Shown one piece after another: positions 38,311-46,482 of a stretch of DNA of 64,000 bases. The DNA lies in NCBI RefSeq assembly GCF_014646115.1, contig NZ_BMMV01000013.1:62001-126000 (forward strand), read 5' to 3'. Each line of letters opens with the position of its first letter. Position 1 is the stretch's first letter. A program made the position numbers and the translations under genes. A model generated the notes under the pieces. It worked only from the letters and a program-made list of their open reading frames with translations. It was not told where the DNA came from and ran no database searches. Origin of the DNA: Streptomyces camponoticapitis. GTDB taxonomy: Bacteria > Actinomycetota > Actinomycetes > Streptomycetales > Streptomycetaceae.

Positions 38311-39858
38311 GTGTCGGCCAGCACATCCCGTACGCTCCCGCCGGAGATCGCCGAGTCCGAGTCTGTGATGGCGCTCATCGAGCGGGGAAAGGCTGATGGG
38401 CAGATCGCCGGCGACGACGTGCGTCGGGCCTTCGAGGCTGACCAGATTCCGCCAACCCAGTGGAAGAATGTTCTGCGCAGCCTCAACCAGATCCTCGAGG
38501 AAGAGGGTGTGACGCTGATGGTCAGTGCCGCGGAGTCGCCGAAGCGCGCCCGCAAGAGCGTCGCTGCGAAGAGCCCGGCGAAGCGCACCGCCACCAAGAC
38601 AGTCGCCGCCAAGACCGTTCATACGAAGACCGTCGCGGCCACCGCCGCCCCGGTCGCCGAGACCGTCGAGACGCCCGCCGACGAGAGTGCCGCGCCCGCC
38701 AAGAAGGCGGCCGCGAAGAAGACCGTGGCCAAGAAGGCGGCGGCCAAGAAGACCGCCGTCAAGAAGGTCGCGGCGAAGAAGACCGCGGGCAAGAAGGACG
38801 CCGACGAGGCCGCCGAGGGCGAGGAGACCGCCGAGGAGGTCCAGGCGGGCAAGGGCGAGGAGGAGGAGACCGAGGGCGAGAGCAAGGGCTTCGTCCTCTC
38901 CGACGACGACGAGGACGACGCGCCCGCCCAGCAGGTCGCCGTCGCGGGCGCCACCGCCGACCCGGTCAAGGACTACCTCAAGCAGATCGGCAAGGTCCCC
39001 CTCCTCAACGCCGAGCAGGAGGTCGAGCTCGCCAAGCGCATCGAGGCGGGTCTGTTCGCCGAGGACAAGCTGGCGAACGCCGACAAGCTCGCCCCCAAGC
39101 TCAAGCGCGAGCTGGAGATCATCGCCGAGGACGGGCGCCGCGCCAAGAACCACCTGCTGGAGGCCAACCTCCGTCTGGTGGTCTCGCTGGCCAAGCGCTA
39201 CACCGGCCGCGGCATGCTCTTCCTGGACCTGATCCAGGAGGGCAACCTGGGTCTGATCCGCGCGGTCGAGAAGTTCGACTACACCAAGGGCTACAAGTTC
39301 TCCACGTACGCCACCTGGTGGATCCGGCAGGCGATCACCCGTGCCATGGCCGACCAGGCCCGCACCATCCGTATCCCGGTGCACATGGTCGAGGTCATCA
39401 ACAAGCTCGCGCGCGTGCAGCGCCAGATGCTCCAGGACCTGGGCCGCGAGCCCACCCCGGAGGAGCTGGCCAAGGAGCTCGACATGACCCCTGAGAAGGT
39501 CATCGAGGTCCAGAAGTACGGTCGCGAGCCGATCTCCCTGCACACCCCGCTGGGTGAGGACGGGGACAGCGAGTTCGGTGACCTCATCGAGGACTCCGAG
39601 GCGGTCGTCCCGGCCGACGCGGTCAGCTTCACGCTTCTCCAGGAGCAGCTGCACTCGGTGCTCGACACGCTCTCCGAGCGTGAGGCCGGTGTGGTCTCCA
39701 TGCGCTTCGGTCTCACCGACGGCCAGCCCAAGACGCTGGACGAGATCGGCAAGGTCTACGGCGTGACGCGTGAGCGCATTCGTCAGATCGAGTCCAAGAC
39801 GATGTCCAAGCTCCGCCACCCGTCGCGTTCGCAGGTTCTGCGCGACTACCTGGACTAG
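38311..39858 (+). CDS. hrdB: Principal RNA polymerase sigma factor HrdB
   Basis: A 515-residue essential primary sigma-70 factor. GTG at 38311 with GAGAGG upstream gives MSASTSRTLPPEIAES, the Streptomyces HrdB start. Region 1.1-like sequence covers 1-75. Then comes a Lys/Ala repeat block (KKAAAKKTVAKKAAAKK, about 130-165) and an acidic stretch. Regions 1.2-4.2 follow with no losses: DPVKDYLKQIGKVPLL, NLRLVVSLAKRYTGRGM, region 2.4 YATWWIRQAITRAMADQAR, and region 4.2 LDEIGKVYGVTRERIRQIES. It is transcribed from two candidate promoters (vegetative and sigma-R) and ends at a strong terminator. It is preceded by whiH and followed by a secreted protease, as in S. coelicolor. Confidence 0.99.
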   Translation: MSASTSRTLPPEIAESESVMALIERGKADGQIAGDDVRRAFEADQIPPTQWKNVLRSLNQILEEEGVTLMVSAAESPKRARKSVAAKSPAKRTATKTVAAKTVHTKTVAATAAPVAETVETPADESAAPAKKAAAKKTVAKKAAAKKTAVKKVAAKKTAGKKDADEAAEGEETAEEVQAGKGEEEETEGESKGFVLSDDDEDDAPAQQVAVAGATADPVKDYLKQIGKVPLLNAEQEVELAKRIEAGLFAEDKLANADKLAPKLKRELEIIAEDGRRAKNHLLEANLRLVVSLAKRYTGRGMLFLDLIQEGNLGLIRAVEKFDYTKGYKFSTYATWWIRQAITRAMADQARTIRIPVHMVEVINKLARVQRQMLQDLGREPTPEELAKELDMTPEKVIEVQKYGREPISLHTPLGEDGDSEFGDLIEDSEAVVPADAVSFTLLQEQLHSVLDTLSEREAGVVSMRFGLTDGQPKTLDEIGKVYGVTRERIRQIESKTMSKLRHPSRSQVLRDYLD

Positions 39859-39889
39859 GCCGGTTCTCCGTACCCGGCACAGCCCCTTC

Positions 39890-39926
39890 TGAGGGCCCGC
39901 GATCCCGACCGGGATGCGGGCCCTCA
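39890..39926 (+). terminator. Terminator after hrdB
   Basis: TGAGGGCCCGC (39890-39900) pairs perfectly with GCGGGCCCTCA (39916-39926), and an inner ATCCC/GGGAT pair extends the stem. It lies 32 bp past the hrdB stop. Confidence 0.85.
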
Positions 39927-40003
39927 GGTGTTGCGGGGATGCGTTTGTCGGCTCAATGGGTGACTCTGTGTCAGTAGGAGTCACCGGAGAGTCAGGAGCC
40001 AGT

Positions 40004-40852
40004 ATGCGTCGCCCTATTGCCCGAGTGCTCACGGGAGGACTGGCCACGATCGCCGCGGGGGCGGTGCTGCCGCTCGTGTCCCCCACGCCGGCCGCCGCGG
40101 ACCGGGTGGTCGTGGGAGGGGAGCCGGCGCCGGCCGCGGAGAGTCCCTGGGTCGTGGCCCTGTCCAGCCGCGAGAGGTTCGGGGACACCCGCGCGGGCCA
40201 GTTCTGCGGTGGCGCGGTCGTGGCGCCGACGAAGGTGCTCACGGCCGCGCACTGCATGGGCAGGGACGTGCTCGGGGTGAAGCCCGAGGACGTGAGCGAT
40301 CTGCGGGTCATCGCGGGCCGGGAGGAGCTGCGGGGCAAGGGCGGCAGGGAGGTCCGGGTCGGTTCCGTACGGATCGACCCGGCGTACGACCCGGCGAGCC
40401 ACGCCTCGGACCTCGCGGTGCTGACGCTGGCGGAGCCGCTGCCCGCGCGGTACACCGTCCGTCCGGCCGATCCGGGCTCGGAGGCGTTGGCTCCGGGCAC
40501 CCCGGCGAAGGTGTTCGGCTGGGGCGACACGACCGGTCAGGGCAGATACGCCTCCGCGCTGCGCTCCGCCCCGGTGACGGTCCTGACCGACTCCGAGTGC
40601 CGGCGGGCCTACCCCGGGGGCTCAGGGGGCCGCTACGAGGCCGCCACGATGCTCTGCGCCGGCGATCCCAGGGGCGGGCACGACGCCTGCCAGGGCGACA
40701 GCGGAGGGCCGCTGGTGGCCCGTGGGCGCCTCATCGGGCTGGTCTCGTGGGGCAGCGGCTGTGGGAAGGCCGGAAGCCCGGGGGTCTACACCCGGATCAC
40801 CTCGGCGGTGGAGCAGGTGGCCGGGGCCGTCGGCACACGCCGTAAGGGCTGA
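40004..40852 (+). CDS. Secreted trypsin-like serine protease (S1)
   Basis: A 282-residue exported trypsin-like enzyme. ATG at 40004 has CAGGAG 5 nt upstream and begins a Sec/Tat-like signal peptide (MRRPIARVLTGGLATIAAGA ... TPAAA, cleavage near residue 33). The mature chain starts with DRVVVGGEPAPAAESPWVVAL. Catalytic His is in LTAAHC, Asp in SDLAVLTL and Ser in DACQGDSGGPLV. The Asp six residues before the Ser predicts trypsin-like cleavage after Lys/Arg, and paired cysteines are present. It lies between hrdB and parE, as its orthologue does in S. coelicolor. Confidence 0.95.
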   Translation: MRRPIARVLTGGLATIAAGAVLPLVSPTPAAADRVVVGGEPAPAAESPWVVALSSRERFGDTRAGQFCGGAVVAPTKVLTAAHCMGRDVLGVKPEDVSDLRVIAGREELRGKGGREVRVGSVRIDPAYDPASHASDLAVLTLAEPLPARYTVRPADPGSEALAPGTPAKVFGWGDTTGQGRYASALRSAPVTVLTDSECRRAYPGGSGGRYEAATMLCAGDPRGGHDACQGDSGGPLVARGRLIGLVSWGSGCGKAGSPGVYTRITSAVEQVAGAVGTRRKG

Positions 40853-40980
40853 GGAGGCGGGCCTGAGGGGCCGCGGCCCCGCTGATTCAACGAGAACGGA
40901 CCGCCTTCCCGGTGTCTACCGGGGTGGCGGCCCGTCGGCCGGTCCTGGATCGGCCCTTGGCTCGTCGTGGATGCGAGGGA

Positions 40981-41211
40981 TCAGTGTTCCTCTTCACCGG
41001 CGGCGGCCTGTACGGCCGTCAGTCGGTCTGTCTCATCCTGTATTTCCGCGGCGATCTTCTTGAGTTCCGGCTCGAACTTGCGTCCGTGGTGGGCGCAGAA
41101 GAGCAGTTCACCACCGCTGGTCAGGACGACGCGCAGATATGCCTGGGCGCCGCAGCGGTCGCAGCGGTCAGCGGCCGTCAGCGGGCTCGCGGGGGTCAGA
41201 ACAGTAGTCAC
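40981..41211 (-). CDS. Small zinc-ribbon-like protein (DUF7455 type)
   Basis: A 76-residue protein. GTG at 41211 has AGAGGCGAC upstream. DRCDRCGAQAYLRVVL and LLFCAHHGRKFEPEL supply Cys-x2-Cys and Cys-x-His-His, a likely zinc site. The C-terminal half is a charged helix. It belongs to a small, highly conserved actinobacterial family that I know only as a DUF. It is convergent with the protease gene and divergent from parE. Confidence 0.85.
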   Translation of the reverse strand: MTTVLTPASPLTAADRCDRCGAQAYLRVVLTSGGELLFCAHHGRKFEPELKKIAAEIQDETDRLTAVQAAAGEEEH

Positions 41212-41644
41212 GTCGCCTCTTCTCTAGCTCGACGAGCTGTCGTACCAGGGTCAACATCCAACCAGGCCGAAAACGTTCCCGCTCGCGGCCTTTCCTCGAA
41301 ACTTCTTCCCGAGGCGGCTGTCTGTTGCCGGTTGGCGGCGAATGAGCCGTATTGCTTAGCTTTACGGTTTCGCGTTGCTTGTCAGGGGGTCGATCCTCCC
41401 GGCCGGCTTGCCGGTTGTTGATGAGGACGTGCCCGGAGCCTAAATGGTTCATGCCTGGAAGGGAACGTGATGTGTGCTTCACTCCATCGAGGGATCGAAC
41501 ACCCATGCGAGCCTCGGCTAGCATGAGAATTCAATAGGGTGGCGCTACAACGGCTCTACCAGGCCTCTGTACCCTCTGAGCGGCGACCGATGCCGGGCCC
41601 TTACCCATCGGGCCACATTTCAAATTCAGCGAGGAGCGAACCGC
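41212..41644. other. 433-bp divergent region between the DUF7455 gene and parE
   Basis: It contains no gene I can support. Possible -10 hexamers for parE are TAGCAT (41518-41523) and TAGGGT near 41537. The parE leader is then about 100 nt and ends in GAGGAG. The stretch 41330-41420 is unusually AT-rich for this genome. No riboswitch or tRNA was recognised. Confidence 0.45.
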
Positions 41645-43771
41645 GTGACCGCCGAGACGTCCGTGCCGTCCAGTGCGCTGCTGACCGCAGATCGTGACGG
41701 TTCCAACTACACCGCGCGGCACCTGCTCGTCCTTGAGGGGCTCGAAGCGGTCCGGAAGCGACCCGGTATGTACATCGGGTCCACCGACAGCCGCGGCCTG
41801 ATGCATTGCCTGTGGGAAATCATCGACAACTCCGTCGACGAGGCCCTGGGGGGCTACTGCGACCGTATCGACGTCACTCTGCACGAGGACGGCTCCGTCG
41901 AGGTCAAGGACAACGGCCGGGGCATCCCCGTCGACGTCGAGCCCAAGACCGGCCTCTCCGGCATCGAGGTCGTCCTGACGAAGCTGCACGCGGGCGGAAA
42001 GTTCGGCGGCGGCTCGTACGCGGCCTCCGGCGGTCTGCATGGCGTGGGCGCCTCCGTCGTCAACGCGCTCTCCGCCCGGCTGGACGTCGAGGTCGACCGC
42101 AACAGCGCCACGCACGCGATCAGCTTCCGCCGCGGCGTCCCCGGCATGTTCACCGAATCGGGCCCCGACGCGCCCTTCGACCCCGCGAACGGACTCCTCA
42201 AGGGCAAGCGGGTGCCCAAGACGCGCACCGGCACCCGTATCCGGTACTGGGCCGACCGGCAGATCTTCCTCAAGGACGCCAGGCTCTCGCTGGAGACGCT
42301 GCACCAGCGGGCCCGGCAGACCGCCTTCCTCGTGCCGGGCCTCACCATCGTCGTACGCGACGAGCGGGCGGCCGGCGAGAGCGAGGGCGGCGACACGATA
42401 GAGGAGACGTTCCGCTACGACGGCGGGATCAGCGAGTTCTGCGAGTACCTGGCGCAGGACAAGGCCGTCTGCGACGTGCTGCGGCTGACCGGCCAGGGCG
42501 TCTTCAAGGAGACCGTGCCCGTTCTGGACGACCGCGGTCACATGACGCCCACCGAGGTCACCCGCGAGCTGGGCGTCGACATCGCGCTGCGCTGGGGCAC
42601 CGGCTACGACACCACGATGCGCTCGTACGTCAACATCATCGCCACGCCCAAGGGCGGCACGCACATGACCGGCTTCGAGCGCTCGGTGACCAAGACGGTC
42701 AACGAGGCGCTGCGCTCGTCGAAGCTCCTGCGCGTCGCCGAGGACGACGTCGTCAAGGACGACGCCCTGGAGGGCCTCACCGCCGTGGTCACGGTGCGTC
42801 TGGCCGAGCCGCAGTTCGAGGGACAGACCAAGGAGATCCTGGGGACGTCGGCGGCCAACCGGATCGTCGCCAATGTCGTCTCCAAGGAGCTCAAGGAGTT
42901 CCTGACGTCGACCAAGCGCGATGCCAAGGCGCAGGCGCGGTCCGTGCTGGAGAAGGTCGTCGCCGCCGCCCGTACGCGTATCGCCGCCCGTCAGCACAAG
43001 GAGGCACAGCGCAGGAAGACGGCGCTGGAGACCTCCTCGCTGCCGGCCAAGCTGGCCGACTGCCGCAGCGACGACGTGGAGCGCAGCGAGCTGTTCATCG
43101 TCGAGGGGGACTCGGCGCTCGGTACGGCCAAGCTCGCCCGGAACAGTGAGTTCCAGGCACTGCTGCCGATCCGGGGCAAGATCCTCAACGTTCAGAAGTC
43201 CTCGGTGTCCGACATGCTGAAGAACACCGAGTGCGGCGCGATCATCCAGGTCATAGGGGCCGGGTCGGGCAGGACCTTCGACATCGACGCCGCGCGCTAC
43301 GGCAAGATCGTGCTGCTGGTCGACGCCGATGTCGACGGGGCCCACATCCGCTGTCTGCTGCTGACGCTGTTCCAGCGCTACATGCGGCCGATGGTCGAGG
43401 CGGGGCGGGTGTTCGCGGCGGTTCCGCCCCTGCACCGGGTGGAGCTCGTGCAGCCCAAGAAGGGCCAGGACAAGTACGTCTACACGTACTCGGACAACGA
43501 GCTGCGGCAGACGCTCCTGGAGTTCCAGCGCAAGAACGTGCGCTACAAGGACTCCATCCAGCGCTACAAGGGCCTCGGCGAGATGGACGCCGACCAGCTC
43601 GCGGAGACCACGATGGACCCGCGCCACCGCACCCTGCGACGGATCAACATCGGGGACCTCGAATCGTCCGAGCAGGTCTTCGATCTGCTCATGGGCAACG
43701 AGGTCGCGCCGCGCAAGGAGTTCATCACCAGCTCGGCCGCGACGCTGGACCGCGCGCGGATCGACGTCTGA
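41645..43771 (+). CDS. parE: DNA topoisomerase IV subunit B
   Basis: A 708-residue type IIA topoisomerase ATPase subunit that decatenates chromosomes with ParC. GTG at 41645 has GAGGAG upstream. The GHKL ATPase region shows EIIDNSVDEALGGYCD, DNGRGIPVD and the lid GGKFGGGSYAASGGLHGVG. The transducer domain contains TKTVNEALRSSKLL. TOPRIM motifs are FIVEGDSALGTAK and DADVDGAHIRCLL, and the C-terminus carries GLGEMDADQLAETTMDP. It is shorter than gyrases with inserts and matches Streptomyces ParE (often annotated GyrB2). parC is not in the window. Confidence 0.97.
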   Translation: MTAETSVPSSALLTADRDGSNYTARHLLVLEGLEAVRKRPGMYIGSTDSRGLMHCLWEIIDNSVDEALGGYCDRIDVTLHEDGSVEVKDNGRGIPVDVEPKTGLSGIEVVLTKLHAGGKFGGGSYAASGGLHGVGASVVNALSARLDVEVDRNSATHAISFRRGVPGMFTESGPDAPFDPANGLLKGKRVPKTRTGTRIRYWADRQIFLKDARLSLETLHQRARQTAFLVPGLTIVVRDERAAGESEGGDTIEETFRYDGGISEFCEYLAQDKAVCDVLRLTGQGVFKETVPVLDDRGHMTPTEVTRELGVDIALRWGTGYDTTMRSYVNIIATPKGGTHMTGFERSVTKTVNEALRSSKLLRVAEDDVVKDDALEGLTAVVTVRLAEPQFEGQTKEILGTSAANRIVANVVSKELKEFLTSTKRDAKAQARSVLEKVVAAARTRIAARQHKEAQRRKTALETSSLPAKLADCRSDDVERSELFIVEGDSALGTAKLARNSEFQALLPIRGKILNVQKSSVSDMLKNTECGAIIQVIGAGSGRTFDIDAARYGKIVLLVDADVDGAHIRCLLLTLFQRYMRPMVEAGRVFAAVPPLHRVELVQPKKGQDKYVYTYSDNELRQTLLEFQRKNVRYKDSIQRYKGLGEMDADQLAETTMDPRHRTLRRINIGDLESSEQVFDLLMGNEVAPRKEFITSSAATLDRARIDV

Positions 43772-43885
43772 CCCGGGCGGCTCCACCCACGGGTGGAGCC
43801 CGCCGCCCCTCCCCGCTCCACCCCGGAGAGGATTCCGCGAGCCGTCGCGCTCCGTAGCATCGGAGCCGAGAGAGAGGGCTTCGGG

Positions 43886-45142
43886 ATGCCGATCGGTGCG
43901 GGGACCGCATGGCCGAGCAGGGAGGCGCTGACCCGGGTGGGGGTGCCTCCCATCAGGACGGCGCTGGACTATCTGCTGGCCGGTGCGATGGCCTGCTGGC
44001 TGGTCGTGACCGCGTACGCCGCGGATGTCTTCCACGGCTGGCAGGCGGTGCTGCCCGTGCTGGGCCTGCTCTGCTTCGTGGCGGCCGTGCTGCTCTTCTA
44101 CCGGTGGACCGTCGCGGGGCGGCTGCTCCCCTCGCTGGGCCTCCTTCTCCTGGTCGCGCTCCTCGGGGTCGGCGCGGACGCGGCGGGGGCCGAGGCGACG
44201 GCCGGGCTGCTCTGGATCCTGGGCGCCGTCCTCGCGATGGACCGACTGCCCCTCGCGCCGGCCCTCGGTGTCTGGACGGCGCTGTTCGTGACCGTCGCGG
44301 TGGCGAACAGCGAGGGGCTCCCGGCCGTGGTGGCGACCATGAGCGCCGTCCTGCTCGGCGGCTACACGCTGCGGCTCGACGCACAGGCGCACGCCGCCGG
44401 ATTCCGGCTGCTGGCGGAGGAGCGTGCCGCGCGGGCCGCCGAGGCCGAGTCGGCCGCGCTCGCCGAGCGGGCCAGGATCGCCCGCGAGATCCATGACGTG
44501 CTGGCCCACAGTCTCTCCGCCCAGCTCGTGCATCTTGAGGCGGCCCGGCTCCAGATCGAGGGCGGATACGACCGTGAACAGGTGCTGCGCAGGGTCGTCG
44601 AGGCGCGGGGCATGGCGAGGCAGGGACTGGCCGAGACGCGTCAGGCGCTCTCGGCGCTCCGCGGCCAGATGGTGCCCGTCGAGGACTACCTGCGCGAGCT
44701 GGCGGTCGACGGGGTGCGGACCGAGGTCGTGGGGGAGCCCCGGCTGCTGCCCGTGGAGGCCTCGCAGGCGGTACGCCGCGTCGCGCAGGAGGCCGTCACG
44801 AACGCGCGCAAGCACGCTCCGGGGGCCGACGTGACGATGCGGCTGGAGTACGGGGAGGGCGTGGTGACGCTGGAGGTACGGGACGACGGAACGGACGTGG
44901 CGGGCAGCGAACTGGCCGCCTCCGGCTCCGGGTTCGGTCTCCTGGGGATGCGGGAGCGGGCCGAACTGCTCGGCGGCAGTCTGGAGGCCGGACCCTCGGC
45001 CTCCGTAGGAGGCGGAGCCGGGGCGCGCGATTCCGCGTCCGGCGGCGATTCCGGCGGCGGGGACGCGAACGGCTCCGCCCGGCGTACCCGGTCCGAGGGC
45101 GCGGGCGAGGGCTTCACCGTGCGCCTGCGGGTGCCCGCATGA
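43886..45142 (+). CDS. Sensor histidine kinase, DesK/NarL-partner type
   Basis: A 418-residue membrane kinase. ATG at 43886 (AGAGGG upstream) is used, though an in-frame GTG at 43793 exists. Five to six membrane helices run from about 25 to 165. The HisKA_3 dimerisation motif ERARIAREIHDVLAHSLSAQ holds the phospho-His (about 206). The HATPase_c domain has QEAVTNARKHAPGADVT and GSGFGLLGMRERAELLGG, interrupted by a Gly/Ser/Ala insert (about 370-405) before the final strand FTVRLRVPA. It overlaps the response-regulator gene by 4 bp, so they form one two-component system. The signal is unknown. Confidence 0.92.
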   Translation: MPIGAGTAWPSREALTRVGVPPIRTALDYLLAGAMACWLVVTAYAADVFHGWQAVLPVLGLLCFVAAVLLFYRWTVAGRLLPSLGLLLLVALLGVGADAAGAEATAGLLWILGAVLAMDRLPLAPALGVWTALFVTVAVANSEGLPAVVATMSAVLLGGYTLRLDAQAHAAGFRLLAEERAARAAEAESAALAERARIAREIHDVLAHSLSAQLVHLEAARLQIEGGYDREQVLRRVVEARGMARQGLAETRQALSALRGQMVPVEDYLRELAVDGVRTEVVGEPRLLPVEASQAVRRVAQEAVTNARKHAPGADVTMRLEYGEGVVTLEVRDDGTDVAGSELAASGSGFGLLGMRERAELLGGSLEAGPSASVGGGAGARDSASGGDSGGGDANGSARRTRSEGAGEGFTVRLRVPA

Positions 45143-45807
45143 CGGCCCGGGTGATCGTCGTCGACGACCAGGCCGTGGTGCGCGAGGGCATCGTCATGCT
45201 GCTCGGGCTGATGCCGGGCATCGATGTCGTCGGCGCCGCGAAGGACGGCCTGGAGGCGGTGACCCTTGTCGGTGAACTCGCAACGGACGTCGTCCTGATG
45301 GACCTGCGCATGCCCCGCTGCGACGGGGTCGAGGCGACCCGCTTGATCCGCGAGCGGTACCCGGCGACCCAGGTCGTGGTGCTCACCACCTACGACGACG
45401 ACGATTCGCTGTTCCCCGCCCTCCGGGCCGGCGCGCGCGGCTATCTGACGAAGGACGCCGGCGGTGACGAGATCGTCAAGGCCGTCCAGGACGTGATGGC
45501 CGGGGACGCCGGGCTCGCCCCGGGGGCCCAGCGGCGGCTGCTGGAGCGGGTCAGCGCGGTCCCCGCCGTGACGGAGCGCGAGGCGGCCCCCGACGGGCTC
45601 ACCGCCCGCGAGACCGAGGTGCTGTCCCTGGTCGCCGAGGGGCTCTCCAACCATGACATCGCCCGGCGGCTGCACATCGGCGCGGCCACGGTGAAGACCC
45701 ATATCAACAACATCTTCGCCAAGGCGGGGGTACGCGACCGCGCGCAGGCGGTGCGTTACGCCTATCAGCACGGTCTTATCCGGCCACCCGGGACAAACGT
45801 CACCTGA
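45139..45807 (+). CDS. NarL/LuxR-family response regulator
   Basis: A 222-residue regulator that starts in an ATGA overlap with the kinase gene. The receiver domain has acidic VDDQAVVREG, phospho-Asp in VLMDLRMPRCDG (about 54), and the Thr and Lys in VVLTTYDDDD and YLTKDAGGDE. The LuxR HTH covers about 155-215 (LTARETEVLSLVAEGLSNHDIARRLHIGAATVKTHINNIFAKAG). It lies 96 bp upstream of the DUF485/acetate-symporter operon in the same orientation, so that operon is its simplest target. Confidence 0.93.
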   Translation: MTARVIVVDDQAVVREGIVMLLGLMPGIDVVGAAKDGLEAVTLVGELATDVVLMDLRMPRCDGVEATRLIRERYPATQVVVLTTYDDDDSLFPALRAGARGYLTKDAGGDEIVKAVQDVMAGDAGLAPGAQRRLLERVSAVPAVTEREAAPDGLTARETEVLSLVAEGLSNHDIARRLHIGAATVKTHINNIFAKAGVRDRAQAVRYAYQHGLIRPPGTNVT

Positions 45808-45903
45808 TGGGGTGAAGTCGGGGAGAGAAGAGTCCGGGATCTTCCCGATCTGCCCATCCTTGGGGCGCGGCCGAAACGGCTCGCTGACAAGGAGAGTTGA
45901 CCG

Positions 45904-46482
45904 GTGGAGAAGCAGGAAGGGCGCGACGCCGCAGCAGTGCGGACCGACGACCCCTGGTACGACGCACTGGCCTCCGGCTGGGGCGAACTGGACGGTACGG
46001 GCACGCCGACGACGCCCGTCGCACCGGCTCCCGTCGCGGCGACGGAGCACGAACCCCGCGCGGCCGAGATCTATCTGGAGGTCCAGCGGAGCGCGGCTTT
46101 TCAGGAGGTACGCAGCCGCTACCGCCGGTTCGTCGTGCCGGCCACGCTCGCCTTCCTGGCCTGGTACCTGGCGTATGTCGTCGCCGCGACCACGGCGCCC
46201 GAGCTGATGGCGCGCCCGGTGGCGGGGGCCGTGAACGTGGCGATGGTCGCCGGGCTCGGCCAGTTCCTCAGCACCTTCCTGCTGACCTGGGCGTACTCGC
46301 GCCATGCCCGGCTGCACCGGGACCGGGACGCGCTCGACCTGCGCTGGAGCGTCTTCGACCGCACGAGGGCACAGGAACAGCACAGGACGCGGGAACACGA
46401 CAGGACGCGGGAACAGCACGGGCCCCCGGAGCGCCGCGAGACACAGCACCGGCACACGGCGCGGGCGGGGGAGCGGCGATGA
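45904..46482 (+). CDS. DUF485 membrane protein, partner of the acetate symporter
   Basis: A 192-residue protein. GTG at 45904 has AAGGAG upstream. The N-terminal ~65 residues are soluble. The DUF485 domain has VQRSAAFQEVRSRYRRFVVPATLAFLAWYLAYVVAA and the second helix VNVAMVAGLGQFLSTFLLTWAY. DUF485 proteins are encoded beside ActP-type symporters in many bacteria. The C-terminal tail contains a near-repeat EQHRTREHDRTREQHG, encoded by tandem DNA repeats at about 46372-46420. It overlaps the symporter start by 4 bp, so translation is coupled. Confidence 0.88.
   Translation: MEKQEGRDAAAVRTDDPWYDALASGWGELDGTGTPTTPVAPAPVAATEHEPRAAEIYLEVQRSAAFQEVRSRYRRFVVPATLAFLAWYLAYVVAATTAPELMARPVAGAVNVAMVAGLGQFLSTFLLTWAYSRHARLHRDRDALDLRWSVFDRTRAQEQHRTREHDRTREQHGPPERRETQHRHTARAGERR

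Noticed and set aside
37768..40530. 920-codon minus-strand open frame opposite hrdB
   Set aside because: Leu/Gly/Val-rich shadow of the sigma factor gene; no start signal or domain.
41461..41490. Second sigma-R promoter (GGGAAC) upstream of parE
   Set aside because: GGGAAC is present but the base triplet 18 nt downstream is CAT, not GTT.
43793..43885. Upstream GTG start for the DesK-type kinase gene
   Set aside because: It would add 31 residues of Pro/Arg-rich sequence without homology signal; ATG at 43886 has a better-placed AGAGGG site.
41531..44815. 1094-codon minus-strand open frame opposite parE
   Set aside because: Antisense shadow of ParE and the histidine kinase.
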